64,000 bases of DNA from UBA952 sp044361535 (GCA_044361535.1 JBIKIQ010000001.1:248001-312000), one strand, 5' to 3'; positions 1 to 9,861 are shown, counted from the first letter of the stretch. Numbers and translations: made by a program. The notes: generated by a model from the sequence alone, not told the origin.

Positions 1-154
1 AATTAGCTACGGTAATATCCCTGAGCGAAGGAACTTTTTTTATAGGGCGATTGATAACTTGCTTAAAACTATCGGCTGTCTTGAAAATTAATTCAATATC
101 CTCAAGTGAGAGGTCTTTTATACCGGTTAAATGTTCTACACTTAGATTATTCAT
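1..154 (-). CDS. pyrB: Aspartate carbamoyltransferase catalytic subunit, N-terminal fragment
   Basis: Only the first 51 codons lie in the window; the gene continues beyond the left edge. The N-terminus (MNNLSVEHLTGIKDLSLEDI, later RPIKKVPSLRDITVAN) matches the opening of bacterial aspartate carbamoyltransferases, just before the conserved carbamoyl-phosphate loop that would follow outside the window. The enzyme condenses carbamoyl phosphate with aspartate in the first committed step of pyrimidine synthesis. Its ATG overlaps the pyrR stop codon by 8 bases (147-154), so the two are almost certainly co-transcribed and translationally coupled. The pyrR-pyrB order is common in bacteria and supports the assignment. 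No catalytic residue can be checked in the fragment. Confidence 0.85.
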   Translation of the reverse strand, partial: MNNLSVEHLTGIKDLSLEDIELIFKTADSFKQVINRPIKKVPSLRDITVAN

Positions 155-698
155 TCGTTTCAGCAGGTGTAAAAAGAAAAACTTGATCCGCTCCTTCCGT
201 TTCCTTCCATTCAACAGATACTTTTTCAGAAACAAGCGTATCTACTGTGAATCCTACATAATCTGCTTGAATAGGTAGGTCCCGTTGAAATCGTCGATCA
301 ATTAACGTTAATAATTCCACTTTTTTTGGTCTTCCAAATGCTAGTAGTGCATCTAATCCAGAACGAATGGTTCGTCCGGTATAAAGTACGTCATCTATCA
401 AGACCACATTTTTATTTTCTATATCAAAGTCAATGTTTGTAACACTTGGGATGATAGGTCGCTCACGTCTTCTAAAGTCATCTCTGTAAAAAGTAATATC
501 TAAAGTACCGCAAACTACAGGTTGATTTAAAATGTTTTCTAAGCTTTTCTTTAAGCGGTCAAGTACGTAAATCCCTCTTGGTTGAAATCCTATAAGTACC
601 GTGTTAGAAAAATCGTTGTGAGTTTCAATTAATTGATAGCAAAGTCTTCTGAGGGTTAAATCTACTTGTTTTTCGTTCAGAATAACTTGTCGCTCCAT
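147..698 (-). CDS. pyrR: PyrR bifunctional pyrimidine operon regulator / uracil phosphoribosyltransferase
   Basis: PyrR is a PRPP-dependent phosphoribosyltransferase-fold protein that, in well-studied bacteria, binds pyr mRNA in response to UMP and has weak uracil phosphoribosyltransferase activity. The PRPP-binding signature VVLIDDVLYTGRTIRSG is at about residues 98-114. I place the start at the ATG at 698 (MERQVILNEKQ), giving 183 aa, the usual family length. An in-frame ATG at 761 would add 21 residues with no family similarity. A TAATTTTG promoter element at 705-712 also lies between the two candidates, so the longer start would not be in the transcript. The gene overlaps pyrB by 8 bases. 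Whether it attenuates pyr mRNA here is inferred; I saw no obvious attenuator hairpin within the window. Confidence 0.9.
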   Translation of the reverse strand: MERQVILNEKQVDLTLRRLCYQLIETHNDFSNTVLIGFQPRGIYVLDRLKKSLENILNQPVVCGTLDITFYRDDFRRRERPIIPSVTNIDFDIENKNVVLIDDVLYTGRTIRSGLDALLAFGRPKKVELLTLIDRRFQRDLPIQADYVGFTVDTLVSEKVSVEWKETEGADQVFLFTPAETNE

Positions 699-704
699 AA
701 AAGA

Positions 705-712
705 CAAAATTA
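705..712 (-). promoter_or_regulatory. Bacteroidota -7 promoter element upstream of pyrR
   Basis: On the minus strand this reads TAATTTTG, an exact match to the Bacteroidota consensus TAnnTTTG. It ends 6 nt before the chosen pyrR ATG, so transcription would begin at or next to the start codon. No clear TTG (-33) box was found at the usual 17-23 nt spacing, so the call rests on the -7 box alone. Confidence 0.4.
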
Positions 713-863
713 GTATTTTTTTTAGTATTCGTATGCGAAAATCAGAGAAAGAATAAGACATTTTGTCATTTGAGTCTAATTTTTAGCTGTCAAAATTTCT
801 GAATCAAGGTAAAAAAGCGTATTGGTTTAGCATTTGAAAGCATAAAAATCAAAATTAAGCAAT

Positions 864-3482
864 ATGGATTTTTCAAAATTTACAATCAAAACCCAAGAGG
901 TCATTCAGCAAGCTCAAACGCTTGCAGAGTCAAACGGCAATCCTACGATAGAAAACGCACATATATTGAAGGCAGTTTTTTTGACTGATAAAGATGTAAT
1001 TCCATTTTTATTAAACAAACTAAATGTAAATGTCAAACTTCTCGAAAGTACAACGGATAAAATTATACAATGTTTACCTAAGGTTTCAGGAGGTCAATTG
1101 TATTTATCCTCATCCGCTAATTCAGTTCTAAACGAAGCAGTTAAGGAGGCTGAACGTTGGGGTGATGAATACGTCACTTTAGAGATAGTAGTACTCAGTA
1201 TGATTGATGCCAGCGACACAATCGGGTCACTTTTAAAAGACAATAAAATAGCTAAAAAAGAATTAAAACAAGCCATTATGGATTTAAGAAAAGGTCAAAA
1301 AGTTACTTCCAATAGCCAAGAGGGAAATTACCAATCTTTGGAAAAATATGCAAAAAATCTCAATGAACTAGCAAAGCTAGGAAAATTAGATCCTGTAATT
1401 GGACGAGATGATGAAATAAGAAGAGTTTTGCAAATTCTTACGCGACGAACAAAAAACAATCCCATTCTCATAGGGGAACCCGGAGTTGGTAAAACAGCCA
1501 TAGCAGAGGGTTTGGCTCATCGAATAATCAGTGGTGATGTTCCTGAAAACTTAAAAACAAAAGTGGTTTATTCCTTGGATATGGGCTCTCTGATAGCAGG
1601 TGCTAAATACAAAGGTGAGTTTGAAGAGCGATTAAAGGCAGTAATTAAAGAAGTTACAGATGCAGAAGGGGAGATAATTTTGTTTGTTGATGAAATTCAT
1701 ACGCTTGTTGGAGCAGGGGGAGGAGGAGAAGGTGCAATGGATGCTGCCAATATTTTGAAGCCAGCATTGGCCAGAGGTGAATTAAGGGCCGTTGGTGCAA
1801 CAACTTTAAATGAATACCAAAAGTATTTTGAAAAGGATAAAGCTCTAGTTCGCCGTTTCCAGCCTGTATTGGTGGATGAGCCGAGCTCCGAAGACGCCAT
1901 TTCAATCCTTCGTGGTATAAAAGAAAAATATGAAAACCACCACAAGGTAATTATCAAAGATGCCGCAATAATTGCAGCTGTTGAGCTATCTCAACGTTAT
2001 ATCACAGAGCGACATTTGCCTGATAAAGCGATTGATTTAATTGATGAGGCGGCATCTAAGCTTAGAATGGAAATAAATTCCAAACCAGAAGAATTAGATG
2101 AATTAGATCGGAAAATTCTTCAACTTGAAATTGAACGAGAAGCCTTAAAACGTGAAAATGATTCCAAAAAATTAGAAAACGTTGAGAGAGAGTTAGCCAA
2201 TTTTAATGAAAAACGAGATGCATTTAGTGCCAAATGGCAAGCAGAAAGAGACGTGGTTGATGCTATTCAGAAAGCAAAGGAGGATATTGAGAATTTAAAA
2301 TTTGAGGCAGAACAAGCAGAGAGAACGGGAGATTATGGTAGAGTTGCTGAAATTCGTTACGGAAGAATAAAGGAGGCTGAAGAAAAACTTGAAAAATCGA
2401 AACTTCAACTGACCGAAATGCAATTGAGTTCCAAAATGATTAAGGAGGAAGTTGATACTGAAGAAATTGCTGATGTGATTTCCAAATGGACGGGAATTCC
2501 TGTTCAGAAAATGATTGAAAGCGAGGTGTCTAAGCTTTTGCGTTTGGAGGATGAGCTTTCGAAAAGGGTTGTTGGTCAAGAAGAAGCAATAACAGCTCTT
2601 TCAGATGCGGTGAGAAGGTCTCGTGCGGGATTGCAAGATGCACGAAGACCAATTGGATCCTTTATTTTTCTTGGAACTACGGGAGTTGGAAAAACAGAAC
2701 TGGCAAAAGCATTAGCGGATTTTCTTTTTAACGATGAAAACGCCATGACACGTATCGATATGAGTGAATATCAGGAAAAACATACCGTAAGTCGCTTGGT
2801 GGGAGCTCCTCCAGGATATGTAGGGTATGAAGAAGGAGGTCAATTAACCGAGGCTGTTCGCAGAAGACCCTATTCCATTGTCTTACTTGACGAAATTGAA
2901 AAGGCTCATCCCGATGTATTTAATGTCTTACTTCAAGTGTTGGATGATGGACGACTAACAGATAACAAAGGAAGAACTGTCAATTTTAAAAATACAATAA
3001 TCATAATGACATCAAATCTTGGTTCTCAGGTTATTCATGAACGTTTTGAAAATGTGAAACCCTCTGAATTTGAAAAAGTTGCGGAAAAGGCAAAATTTGA
3101 AGTAACTGAATTGTTGAGGCAAACTATTCGGCCTGAATTCTTAAATCGCGTGGATGAAATCATCATGTTCTTGCCGTTGACAAAATCGAACGTGAAAGAG
3201 ATTGTTGAGATTCAAATAAGTAACTTGAAAAAATTACTTAAAGAAAAAGAGATAAACCTTGTTGTAACAACAGATGCATTTGATTGGATTGCAGATGCTG
3301 GATATGATCCATTTTTTGGAGCAAGACCTGTGAAACGAGTGATACAAAAGCAGGTCTTAAATGAATTATCGAAGGCTCTCTTAGGAGGTAAGGTTGATAC
3401 ATCAAGAAATGTGGTAATGGATATTTTTGATGGTAAGATTGTTTTTCGGAAGCCCGTTTTAGAATCAGAAGAACAAAGCTAA
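864..3482 (+). CDS. clpB: ATP-dependent disaggregase ClpB
   Basis: ClpB is the cytoplasmic hexameric AAA+ chaperone that, with DnaK/DnaJ/GrpE, extracts polypeptides from heat-induced aggregates. The 872-aa protein has the full family order. There is an N-terminal Clp_N double repeat (about 1-145). AAA domain 1 has Walker A GEPGVGKT at 204-211, followed by a Walker B containing FVDEIHTLVG. The long charged coiled-coil middle domain spans about 400-530 and is diagnostic of ClpB rather than ClpA/ClpC. AAA domain 2 has Walker A GTTGVGKT at about 604-611, and a C-terminal small domain follows. The P-to-T change in the second Walker A leaves the catalytic GKT intact. The gene is divergent from pyrR across a 165-bp gap. 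The stop is followed by a weak GACGGT/ACCGTC inverted repeat with an 18-nt loop. Confidence 0.97.
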   Translation: MDFSKFTIKTQEVIQQAQTLAESNGNPTIENAHILKAVFLTDKDVIPFLLNKLNVNVKLLESTTDKIIQCLPKVSGGQLYLSSSANSVLNEAVKEAERWGDEYVTLEIVVLSMIDASDTIGSLLKDNKIAKKELKQAIMDLRKGQKVTSNSQEGNYQSLEKYAKNLNELAKLGKLDPVIGRDDEIRRVLQILTRRTKNNPILIGEPGVGKTAIAEGLAHRIISGDVPENLKTKVVYSLDMGSLIAGAKYKGEFEERLKAVIKEVTDAEGEIILFVDEIHTLVGAGGGGEGAMDAANILKPALARGELRAVGATTLNEYQKYFEKDKALVRRFQPVLVDEPSSEDAISILRGIKEKYENHHKVIIKDAAIIAAVELSQRYITERHLPDKAIDLIDEAASKLRMEINSKPEELDELDRKILQLEIEREALKRENDSKKLENVERELANFNEKRDAFSAKWQAERDVVDAIQKAKEDIENLKFEAEQAERTGDYGRVAEIRYGRIKEAEEKLEKSKLQLTEMQLSSKMIKEEVDTEEIADVISKWTGIPVQKMIESEVSKLLRLEDELSKRVVGQEEAITALSDAVRRSRAGLQDARRPIGSFIFLGTTGVGKTELAKALADFLFNDENAMTRIDMSEYQEKHTVSRLVGAPPGYVGYEEGGQLTEAVRRRPYSIVLLDEIEKAHPDVFNVLLQVLDDGRLTDNKGRTVNFKNTIIIMTSNLGSQVIHERFENVKPSEFEKVAEKAKFEVTELLRQTIRPEFLNRVDEIIMFLPLTKSNVKEIVEIQISNLKKLLKEKEINLVVTTDAFDWIADAGYDPFFGARPVKRVIQKQVLNELSKALLGGKVDTSRNVVMDIFDGKIVFRKPVLESEEQS

Positions 3483-3613
3483 AGACGGTAGTAAAGAGCA
3501 AAAAAAACCGTCAATTTAAGAAGTTACAAACAAATTCACCAAGAATTTAACAATCTTAAAATTCGAGAAACTTTTTTTATAATTTAGAGATCTATAATCG
3601 CTCTTTTGGAATT

Positions 3614-6511
3614 ATGAATGAGGTTGAAATTGATAGTCAAAATAGTAGTATACTCAAGTTAAGTACCTCAAATCCGCAAAAGGCTTTTCAAGAAGCAAAA
3701 CAGATTTTAGCACTTTCAGAGTCGAACCAATATGACAAAGGTAGGGCAGAAGCGCTGAGAAATTTGGCTTTCTCCTCTCAGTCGTTGGGCTTTATTCAAG
3801 AAGGTTTTGACTTTGCCAATCAGGCCTTACGTATTTTTGAAGAGCTAGGCGATAAGAAAAATTTGGCTCATGTTTACAATACATTGGGCTTCATTTATGA
3901 CCATTTAAATGAGCAAGAAAATCGCTTAATAGCCAATTTAAAAAGCAAAATATTTTCCTTTGAAATAAATGATACCGAAGGAATGATTCGGTCATTAAAC
4001 AACACGGGGGATAATTACATTCAACTTGGGAATTATCGAGATGCTTTAAATTCATTTAAAGAATGTATTAATCTCATTCAACCAACAAATCACTTCATGT
4101 ATGCGGTTGTTTATTGCAATATAGGTGAGGTCAATTTCTTAAAAAAAGAACTGGAAGAAGCAATTGACTATTTTTTTCTAAGTCTTGATCACGCAAGAAA
4201 AATTAAATCAAATGCCGTTGAGGCTACTGCTCTTTTATTGCTGTCTAAAGTGTATTCAGCACAAGAGAATTATGAAAAAGCGTTGGAAACTCTTAGACGT
4301 GGCGTTGAACTATTTGAGGGTGAGCAAAAAGAAGGTGGAGAACTAATTTATTTAACGAATAAAGATGAAGAAGATTCGATTTTAAAGTCTTCTACGAATA
4401 TTGAGGTTGAAATTTATCAATTATATGCAGAGATTTGTGAGAAAACTGGCGATATTCAAACAGCCTTATGGGCAACAAAAAAATCTCAATCTCTAGAAAA
4501 GATTCTCATTAATGCTCAGCATACAAAGGAATTTGAAACGGTTCATTTGCGTTATGAGATTAGCCAACTCGAAAAGTTGGTTGCTGAAAGAACACAAGAA
4601 CTTGAAAGAACATTTCAAGAACTGAAAACGAAAGAAAATAATAATAGGTTAATTATTGAAAATGCCATAGATGCAGTAATTATTTTTGATTCCAATGGCA
4701 AGATTCTTCAACACAACAAAAAGACTATCGATTTTTTTCATAAACCAAATCAACTTACAGAATATAACTTGTATGATTTGCTTGTTTTTGAGGACGGGAC
4801 GGATATTGATAAGATAATAAATAAGTTGTTTCATCCAAATTTTGAGAGTTTTGAGTCCTTGAAATTTGAAATGTGTGATGATAAATTCACTGAATATTTT
4901 CAAGTCGCATTAACCAGAACAAAAACTGAAAATGAATTTCAAGGAATTGCCTTTATTGGAAATGTTACTCACTACAAAATAGCTGAGAAAAAGCGATTAA
5001 TAGATTTAGAAATTGAAACTAGAATCAACCATTTTTCGCAATTTATTCTATCCAAGAATGATTACCGAGAATTATTATTTGAGCTTGTTAGAATGTGTAT
5101 TGAGGAACTAAAGTTTTACAATACAACCATATATCTCAAAGAGCAAAATACTGGAGAGTTTGTTCAAATCGTTAGTCAACAAGCGGATTCTTTTACTAAA
5201 TTAGATCTTCTGTCATCTGTTCAAGAATCAGGGTATTTGCTAACTTCTGACTCAGCTGAATTCATTACTTCCCGAGAATTAAAATCACAACTTTCAATTC
5301 CATTGAAAGTTGCAGGTGAACTTATTGGAGTTATAAACTGTGGACATTATATTGAGGATTTTTTTAATGAAAATCACATACGGTTTTTAATGACGATTGC
5401 ACCTTTGTTATCTAATCGTGTTGACAAACTGAAAGAACAAGTTCAAAAAGAATTACTTCAGAGGGAACTTTTTGAAATCAATCAAAAATTGGAACAAGAA
5501 GTAAATCTTCAAACGAAAAAAATAACGGAGTTAACGCATAAATACCTTGAGCATGAAAAGTTTTCACTTCTTGCCGAATTAGCGTCTTCCATCTCTCATG
5601 AGTTAAACACACCTTTTGGTATTATTACAAATGGGGCGAAAGAAGTAAACACGGCTCTTTCAGAATTGATCAATTGTATTCTTGATGGGGAATTAACAAT
5701 GAACTCACTTAATTTCGCGTTAGAATTTGCAAAAAAGAAAATTGAAGTTCCTTTTACATCCTATCGAAATAAGCGAAAATATATAGCAGATATTAAGGAG
5801 TACCTTCTATCAAAAAATATAGAAGATGAAAGATCATTTGAATTGGCTCAAGTATTTGTTAATGCTAAATTTACGATCAATGATGAGGATGAAATAAATT
5901 TTGTTTTAAAAACTGAAAAACAAAATGAACTTCTGAACATTATTTATTATATAGAGAAAACGCTTTTATTGTCAAACTCAATTATTGAGACAAGTAACAG
6001 TGCTTCTTTAATTGTTCAAGAGTTGACAAAAATTGCAATTGGTTCTAAGACTTTTGATATTACTAAGATCAATTTACTTGAAAATATTAACTCAGTTCTT
6101 GCTGTTTATAAGTACATGTTTGATGCAATTTCAATTCAGTTGAATGTTCATGATAATATTGAAATTTCAGCAAATGAGATTAATTTATTTCAATTATGGA
6201 AAAATGCTTTCATGTTGGCATCCAATTTATTTGAGGAAACTGAAGTTGATAAGTACATTCGAATTAAGTCAGAGATTAGAGAATCGATTGTTTTCATTGA
6301 ATTTAGTTTTAATGGCAGGAAAATCAGCGATGAAATAATAGCCAATATTCTTGATGTCAATCCAATTATGGAAAGTTCAAATAAAGTAATCATTGGAAAG
6401 TTAAGCATGATTAAAAAAATAATCACAGACCATAAAGGAAGAATGTCAATAATTTCTGATGAAAATACAGTTATATTTATTGAACTTCCTTATACTTTTT
6501 CAAGTATTTAA
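3614..6511 (+). CDS. TPR-PAS-GAF sensor histidine-kinase-like protein with degenerate ATPase domain
   Basis: This 965-aa protein has no signal peptide or membrane segment, so it is probably cytoplasmic. Residues about 10-310 form tetratricopeptide repeats (for example the stretches around YDKGRAEALRNLAF and GNYRDALNSFKECI). A coiled coil follows at about 315-350, a PAS domain at about 345-460, a GAF domain at about 480-615 and a second coiled coil at about 615-655. A DHp-like H-box, SISHELNTPFG, has its phospho-acceptor candidate at His662. The DHp is interrupted or extended by about 130 charged residues. The C-terminal GHKL-like domain (about 840-965) looks degenerate. The N-box keeps only part of its asparagines (LWKNAFMLAS). 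The G1 position reads FNGRKISDE, lacking the Asp-x-Gly-x-Gly motif. The lid position reads VIIGKLSMIKK, lacking GTGLGL. There is no adjacent response regulator. The domain calls are firm; kinase activity is doubtful. Confidence 0.85.
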   Translation: MNEVEIDSQNSSILKLSTSNPQKAFQEAKQILALSESNQYDKGRAEALRNLAFSSQSLGFIQEGFDFANQALRIFEELGDKKNLAHVYNTLGFIYDHLNEQENRLIANLKSKIFSFEINDTEGMIRSLNNTGDNYIQLGNYRDALNSFKECINLIQPTNHFMYAVVYCNIGEVNFLKKELEEAIDYFFLSLDHARKIKSNAVEATALLLLSKVYSAQENYEKALETLRRGVELFEGEQKEGGELIYLTNKDEEDSILKSSTNIEVEIYQLYAEICEKTGDIQTALWATKKSQSLEKILINAQHTKEFETVHLRYEISQLEKLVAERTQELERTFQELKTKENNNRLIIENAIDAVIIFDSNGKILQHNKKTIDFFHKPNQLTEYNLYDLLVFEDGTDIDKIINKLFHPNFESFESLKFEMCDDKFTEYFQVALTRTKTENEFQGIAFIGNVTHYKIAEKKRLIDLEIETRINHFSQFILSKNDYRELLFELVRMCIEELKFYNTTIYLKEQNTGEFVQIVSQQADSFTKLDLLSSVQESGYLLTSDSAEFITSRELKSQLSIPLKVAGELIGVINCGHYIEDFFNENHIRFLMTIAPLLSNRVDKLKEQVQKELLQRELFEINQKLEQEVNLQTKKITELTHKYLEHEKFSLLAELASSISHELNTPFGIITNGAKEVNTALSELINCILDGELTMNSLNFALEFAKKKIEVPFTSYRNKRKYIADIKEYLLSKNIEDERSFELAQVFVNAKFTINDEDEINFVLKTEKQNELLNIIYYIEKTLLLSNSIIETSNSASLIVQELTKIAIGSKTFDITKINLLENINSVLAVYKYMFDAISIQLNVHDNIEISANEINLFQLWKNAFMLASNLFEETEVDKYIRIKSEIRESIVFIEFSFNGRKISDEIIANILDVNPIMESSNKVIIGKLSMIKKIITDHKGRMSIISDENTVIFIELPYTFSSI

Positions 6512-6522
6512 AATGGGTTTTT

Positions 6523-7458
6523 TTAAGGAAGGCAAATAAGCGTGTCAAAAGTTGGGGAAAATGCAGTCCAAATCCCCAATGCTCCGTTAGATAAATTACT
6601 TGGAACATTTACTGGAGTTGCAAATGGATTTCCTGCTGAATAAATTTGATTGTATTTCTTTTCGTAAAACTGGTATTCCTTTTTTCCTAGTGTTGAAAAC
6701 TTGACAACAATCGTATCACCTAATTTGAAATATCCTCGTTGCTCATCTGGAACATTCGGGTCATTAAAAGACATTGGATTTTCATAGGCAAATTCAAAGG
6801 TTAAGCCATTGTAAAATCGATCATCTGTAAATGCGTTAAATGGTTTTGAAAAACCTGGCGATGAAACATATTTAACTTCCCATTTGTAAGCGTTTCCACT
6901 TTGAGGAGCATCTGTTAATTTCGCCCATGAAAAACCATAATTCGGTAAATTATTTTCCGGCTTCCAATACAATGAATCCAATTGTTTTGGTTGCAAAATG
7001 GTTGATTGAGCCTCATAGATTTCTCCTTGGTTGATGATTTTTAACGAGTAAGTTTTTCCAACCTCCCCTGTAATTTGATCTGACACGTAAAAGCATATTG
7101 GACTTGCCAATATCTGATCAACGCTTAATCCCAATAATGCTGCAATCGTTTCTTCAGTACCTTGTGGTAAATTGTTCGTGCAAACTTCTAATAAGGTGTC
7201 GGTAACTGTTCCATCTGATACGATGACAGTAGCGCCTGAAACAAACCCATCAATATAGTTTTGAATGTTTGTTCCTGCATAAATGTTATTTGTTTTACTC
7301 AATAGGACAAAGGCAGGCGATCCTGTTTCTATGAAGCCATCTACTACTAATTGTTCCTTATAGCCAGGAATGTCAATTTTTACCTCTTTGGTGCAGGAAA
7401 CTAAAATTGCTAAAATTCCAATTAGCGAAAATAGAATGTATTTTATAAATGTTTTCAT
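6523..7458 (-). CDS. DUF4249-family lipoprotein paired with TonB-dependent receptor
   Basis: This 311-aa protein begins with a lipoprotein signal whose lipobox ends at Cys22 (LVSC), so it should be lipidated and outer-membrane associated. The start of the mature protein (CTKEVKIDIP...LVVDGFIETGSPAFVLLSKT) and the C-terminus (GIWTAFSPTFDTLICLP) fit the DUF4249 family, Bacteroidota lipoproteins typically encoded next to a TonB-dependent receptor. It lies 6 nt downstream of such a receptor and is surely co-transcribed with it. A role as a surface accessory or substrate-binding partner of the receptor is inferred from this pairing; the ligand is unknown. A clear paralogue is encoded at about 16.2-17.2 kb. 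Its 3' end converges on the histidine-kinase-like gene with an 11-bp gap. Confidence 0.85.
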   Translation of the reverse strand: MKTFIKYILFSLIGILAILVSCTKEVKIDIPGYKEQLVVDGFIETGSPAFVLLSKTNNIYAGTNIQNYIDGFVSGATVIVSDGTVTDTLLEVCTNNLPQGTEETIAALLGLSVDQILASPICFYVSDQITGEVGKTYSLKIINQGEIYEAQSTILQPKQLDSLYWKPENNLPNYGFSWAKLTDAPQSGNAYKWEVKYVSSPGFSKPFNAFTDDRFYNGLTFEFAYENPMSFNDPNVPDEQRGYFKLGDTIVVKFSTLGKKEYQFYEKKYNQIYSAGNPFATPVNVPSNLSNGALGIWTAFSPTFDTLICLP

Positions 7459-7464
7459 ACTATT

Positions 7465-9861
7465 TTAGAATTCAAAATTCCATGTAACGCTTGGAATTAC
7501 AGGAAATAAAGTTACTTGTTTAACGGATAGTTTAAAATCACCATTTAAAAAATCTCCGTCATTATCTACGTACAAAAAGAAAGGATTTGCTCTGTTGTAA
7601 ACGTTGTAAATTGAAAAAGACCAATTATGTCTGAACCGTTTTTTAACTTCCATTTTCAATCCTGAAATAGGATCTATTTTTGTTTTGGTTGGTTTGTCAT
7701 ACCATGTAGCTGAGAGATCTAATCGATGGTATGGTGCCATTCTTGTAGAATTTCGAGCACCGTAATTAAATAATAAATTTTGTTCTTGAACATACCAGCT
7801 TGTTGGCAATGTTAATGTATTACCTGTTGCATAAATAAATGCAGAACTAAAAGTCCATCTTTCATTTAATTTGTAGGTAGCAACAACACTCAGGTCGTGG
7901 CGTCTATCGTATTTTGCTGGGAAGGGATTTCCTTCATTTAAATCTTCAAATTGACGCTCCGTTTTTGACCAAGTGTACCCGACCCAACCGGTAAGTTTTC
8001 CAAATGATCTTTTTATGAAAAGTTCAACCCCATAAGACCATCCTTTTCCAAACACCAATAAATTATCCGTATTATCATTAACATTGTCACCTGGCAATGC
8101 ACCTTCTTCATATTCGATGAGGTTATTCATCCCTTTGTAATAAGCTTCAATAGAAGTTTCCCATTTATCATCGTCAAAATTCTTAAAATACCCGATAGAT
8201 GTTTGCCAGCCCGATTGTGGTTTAGCAATGTCTGTTGTTGGATACCAAATGTCAGTTGGCAATGAAACAGCACTCAATGAGGTCAAATGTACATATTGGT
8301 AATTGTAGGAATAACCACCTTTGATAGAGCTTTTATCCGGCAACATCCATCGAAATGAAAATCGAGGCTCTAGCCCGTGGTAAAATTTAATCAAGTCCCC
8401 GTTGCCATATTGAATGGTTGAGTCCGTAGTACCAATATCTCCTTTTATGAATCTGGTAAATGGACCTACTTGCTGATAAGTACTGTAACGCAATCCAACG
8501 TTAAATTTCCAGTTTTCAGATAAATCGTATTCATCGGTAATATATATAGCAGACTCGTGTGAATATAACTTTTGGGCTAAACCGGTATCAAAAACAATAC
8601 TATCCGTTTCTGCTGATACACTGGTTGGTGTAAAGGTGTGAAAAATATAATCTGCTCCCCATTTTAGTTTGTGTTTTGTATTCGGATAATAGGAAAAATC
8701 AACTTTTGCACCCAAATCACGAACCCCAGAATTTAACGAAAAACGAAATTGATCTTGATTCGAGCCAAACTGAAACATATAATCTGTGAATGTTGTTGTA
8801 ACGTTCATAAAAAGTTTCGGATTGAAAAGGTGATTCCATCTCAATGCGGCAATAGCATTTCCCCACGGCATTTTAACGTTGAAATTGTCTTTTGTATTAC
8901 CAAAAGAAAACACATCCTTGCCGTAATAGCCACTCAAAAATAGCCTGTCCTTTTTTGTTATTTTATAGTTCAGTTTGAGATTGAAATCATAAAAATAATA
9001 ACTCGTACCTGCAAATGGCGATGTATCAGGAATAGCGGCTTTCATTATCACGTCGATGTAGGTCCTTCGTCCTGAAACAATAAATGAACCCTTGTCTTTT
9101 TTCAAAGGTCCTTCTATCGTAATTCGAGATGAAATTGCCCCAATTCCTCCTTTTACCTTAAAGGTTTTATTGTTCCCTTCGTTCATGTTAACTTCCAACA
9201 CGGAAGACATTCTCCCACCAAAGTTTGCCGGCATTCCACCTTTAGTAAGGCTAACTCCTTTTACTGCATCAGCATTGAATACAGAGAAAAAACCAAAAAG
9301 ATGTGCCGCGTTATATACCACAGCTTCATCAACTAAGACTAAGTTCTGATCTGGCCCACCACCTCGAACATAAAAGCCTTGACCTCCTTCAGAAACGGAA
9401 GAAACTCCAGGTAGTAATTGAATTGTTTTAATAACATCAACCTCTCCCATGAATGCAGGTAAGGTTTTAATTTGATCCATTTCAAGTTCAACTTGACCAA
9501 GTTTTGCTGAGTTTACATTTTCTCCTTTTTTGGCATTAATTTCAACTTCCTTGAGATTATTAACAGACGAACCTAATTCAACATTGAGTGTAATGTCTTT
9601 GGATAAGTCGATGTCTTTTGTAACTGTTGAAAACGAGGCGAATTTATACTCTACGGTATATTTTCCAACTGGAAGTGTAAGAGAGTAAAACCCGTAGGTG
9701 TTTGTTATCGCTCCTTGTTTGATAGAAGGGATAAACACTTTAGCACCGATTATTGCCTCGCCATTTGAAGCGTCTGTTATATAACCACTTAAGGTTGCTT
9801 TTTGTGAGAGAGAAAACAAGCTAAGTAAAACGAAGCAGCTTAGTGTAACGAGATTTTTCAA
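7465..9861 (-). CDS. TonB-dependent outer-membrane receptor with carboxypeptidase-regulatory-like N-domain
   Basis: The 798-aa protein has a signal peptide (about 1-20, ending SLSQ). A CarboxypepD_reg-like beta-sandwich follows at about 22-105 (TLSGYITDASNGEAIIGAKV, then GFYSLTLPVGKYTVEYKFA). The plug domain is at about 125-230 (MDQIKTLPAFMGEVDVIKTIQLLPGV, then GFYVRGGGPDQNLVLVDEAV). The rest is a long beta-barrel ending in Trp-Asn-Phe-Glu-Phe, an aromatic terminus suited to BamA recognition. Such receptors import ligands with energy from TonB-ExbBD. The substrate cannot be told from sequence. There is no SusD gene; the partner is the DUF4249 lipoprotein directly downstream. The start codon appears to be TTG: no in-frame ATG lies between the candidate promoter and the signal peptide. 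Confidence 0.92.
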   Translation of the reverse strand: MKNLVTLSCFVLLSLFSLSQKATLSGYITDASNGEAIIGAKVFIPSIKQGAITNTYGFYSLTLPVGKYTVEYKFASFSTVTKDIDLSKDITLNVELGSSVNNLKEVEINAKKGENVNSAKLGQVELEMDQIKTLPAFMGEVDVIKTIQLLPGVSSVSEGGQGFYVRGGGPDQNLVLVDEAVVYNAAHLFGFFSVFNADAVKGVSLTKGGMPANFGGRMSSVLEVNMNEGNNKTFKVKGGIGAISSRITIEGPLKKDKGSFIVSGRRTYIDVIMKAAIPDTSPFAGTSYYFYDFNLKLNYKITKKDRLFLSGYYGKDVFSFGNTKDNFNVKMPWGNAIAALRWNHLFNPKLFMNVTTTFTDYMFQFGSNQDQFRFSLNSGVRDLGAKVDFSYYPNTKHKLKWGADYIFHTFTPTSVSAETDSIVFDTGLAQKLYSHESAIYITDEYDLSENWKFNVGLRYSTYQQVGPFTRFIKGDIGTTDSTIQYGNGDLIKFYHGLEPRFSFRWMLPDKSSIKGGYSYNYQYVHLTSLSAVSLPTDIWYPTTDIAKPQSGWQTSIGYFKNFDDDKWETSIEAYYKGMNNLIEYEEGALPGDNVNDNTDNLLVFGKGWSYGVELFIKRSFGKLTGWVGYTWSKTERQFEDLNEGNPFPAKYDRRHDLSVVATYKLNERWTFSSAFIYATGNTLTLPTSWYVQEQNLLFNYGARNSTRMAPYHRLDLSATWYDKPTKTKIDPISGLKMEVKKRFRHNWSFSIYNVYNRANPFFLYVDNDGDFLNGDFKLSVKQVTLFPVIPSVTWNFEF

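Noticed and set aside
51..278. Plus-strand open frame of 75 codons opposite pyrB/pyrR
   Set aside because: It is antisense to two well-supported coding regions and shows no recognisable protein features.
699..761. Longer pyrR start at the ATG at 761
   Set aside because: The extra 21 residues do not resemble PyrR, and a -7 promoter box lies downstream of that ATG.
3484..3512. GACGGT/ACCGTC inverted repeat after clpB as a terminator
   Set aside because: The 18-nt loop and lack of a following T-run make it too weak to call.
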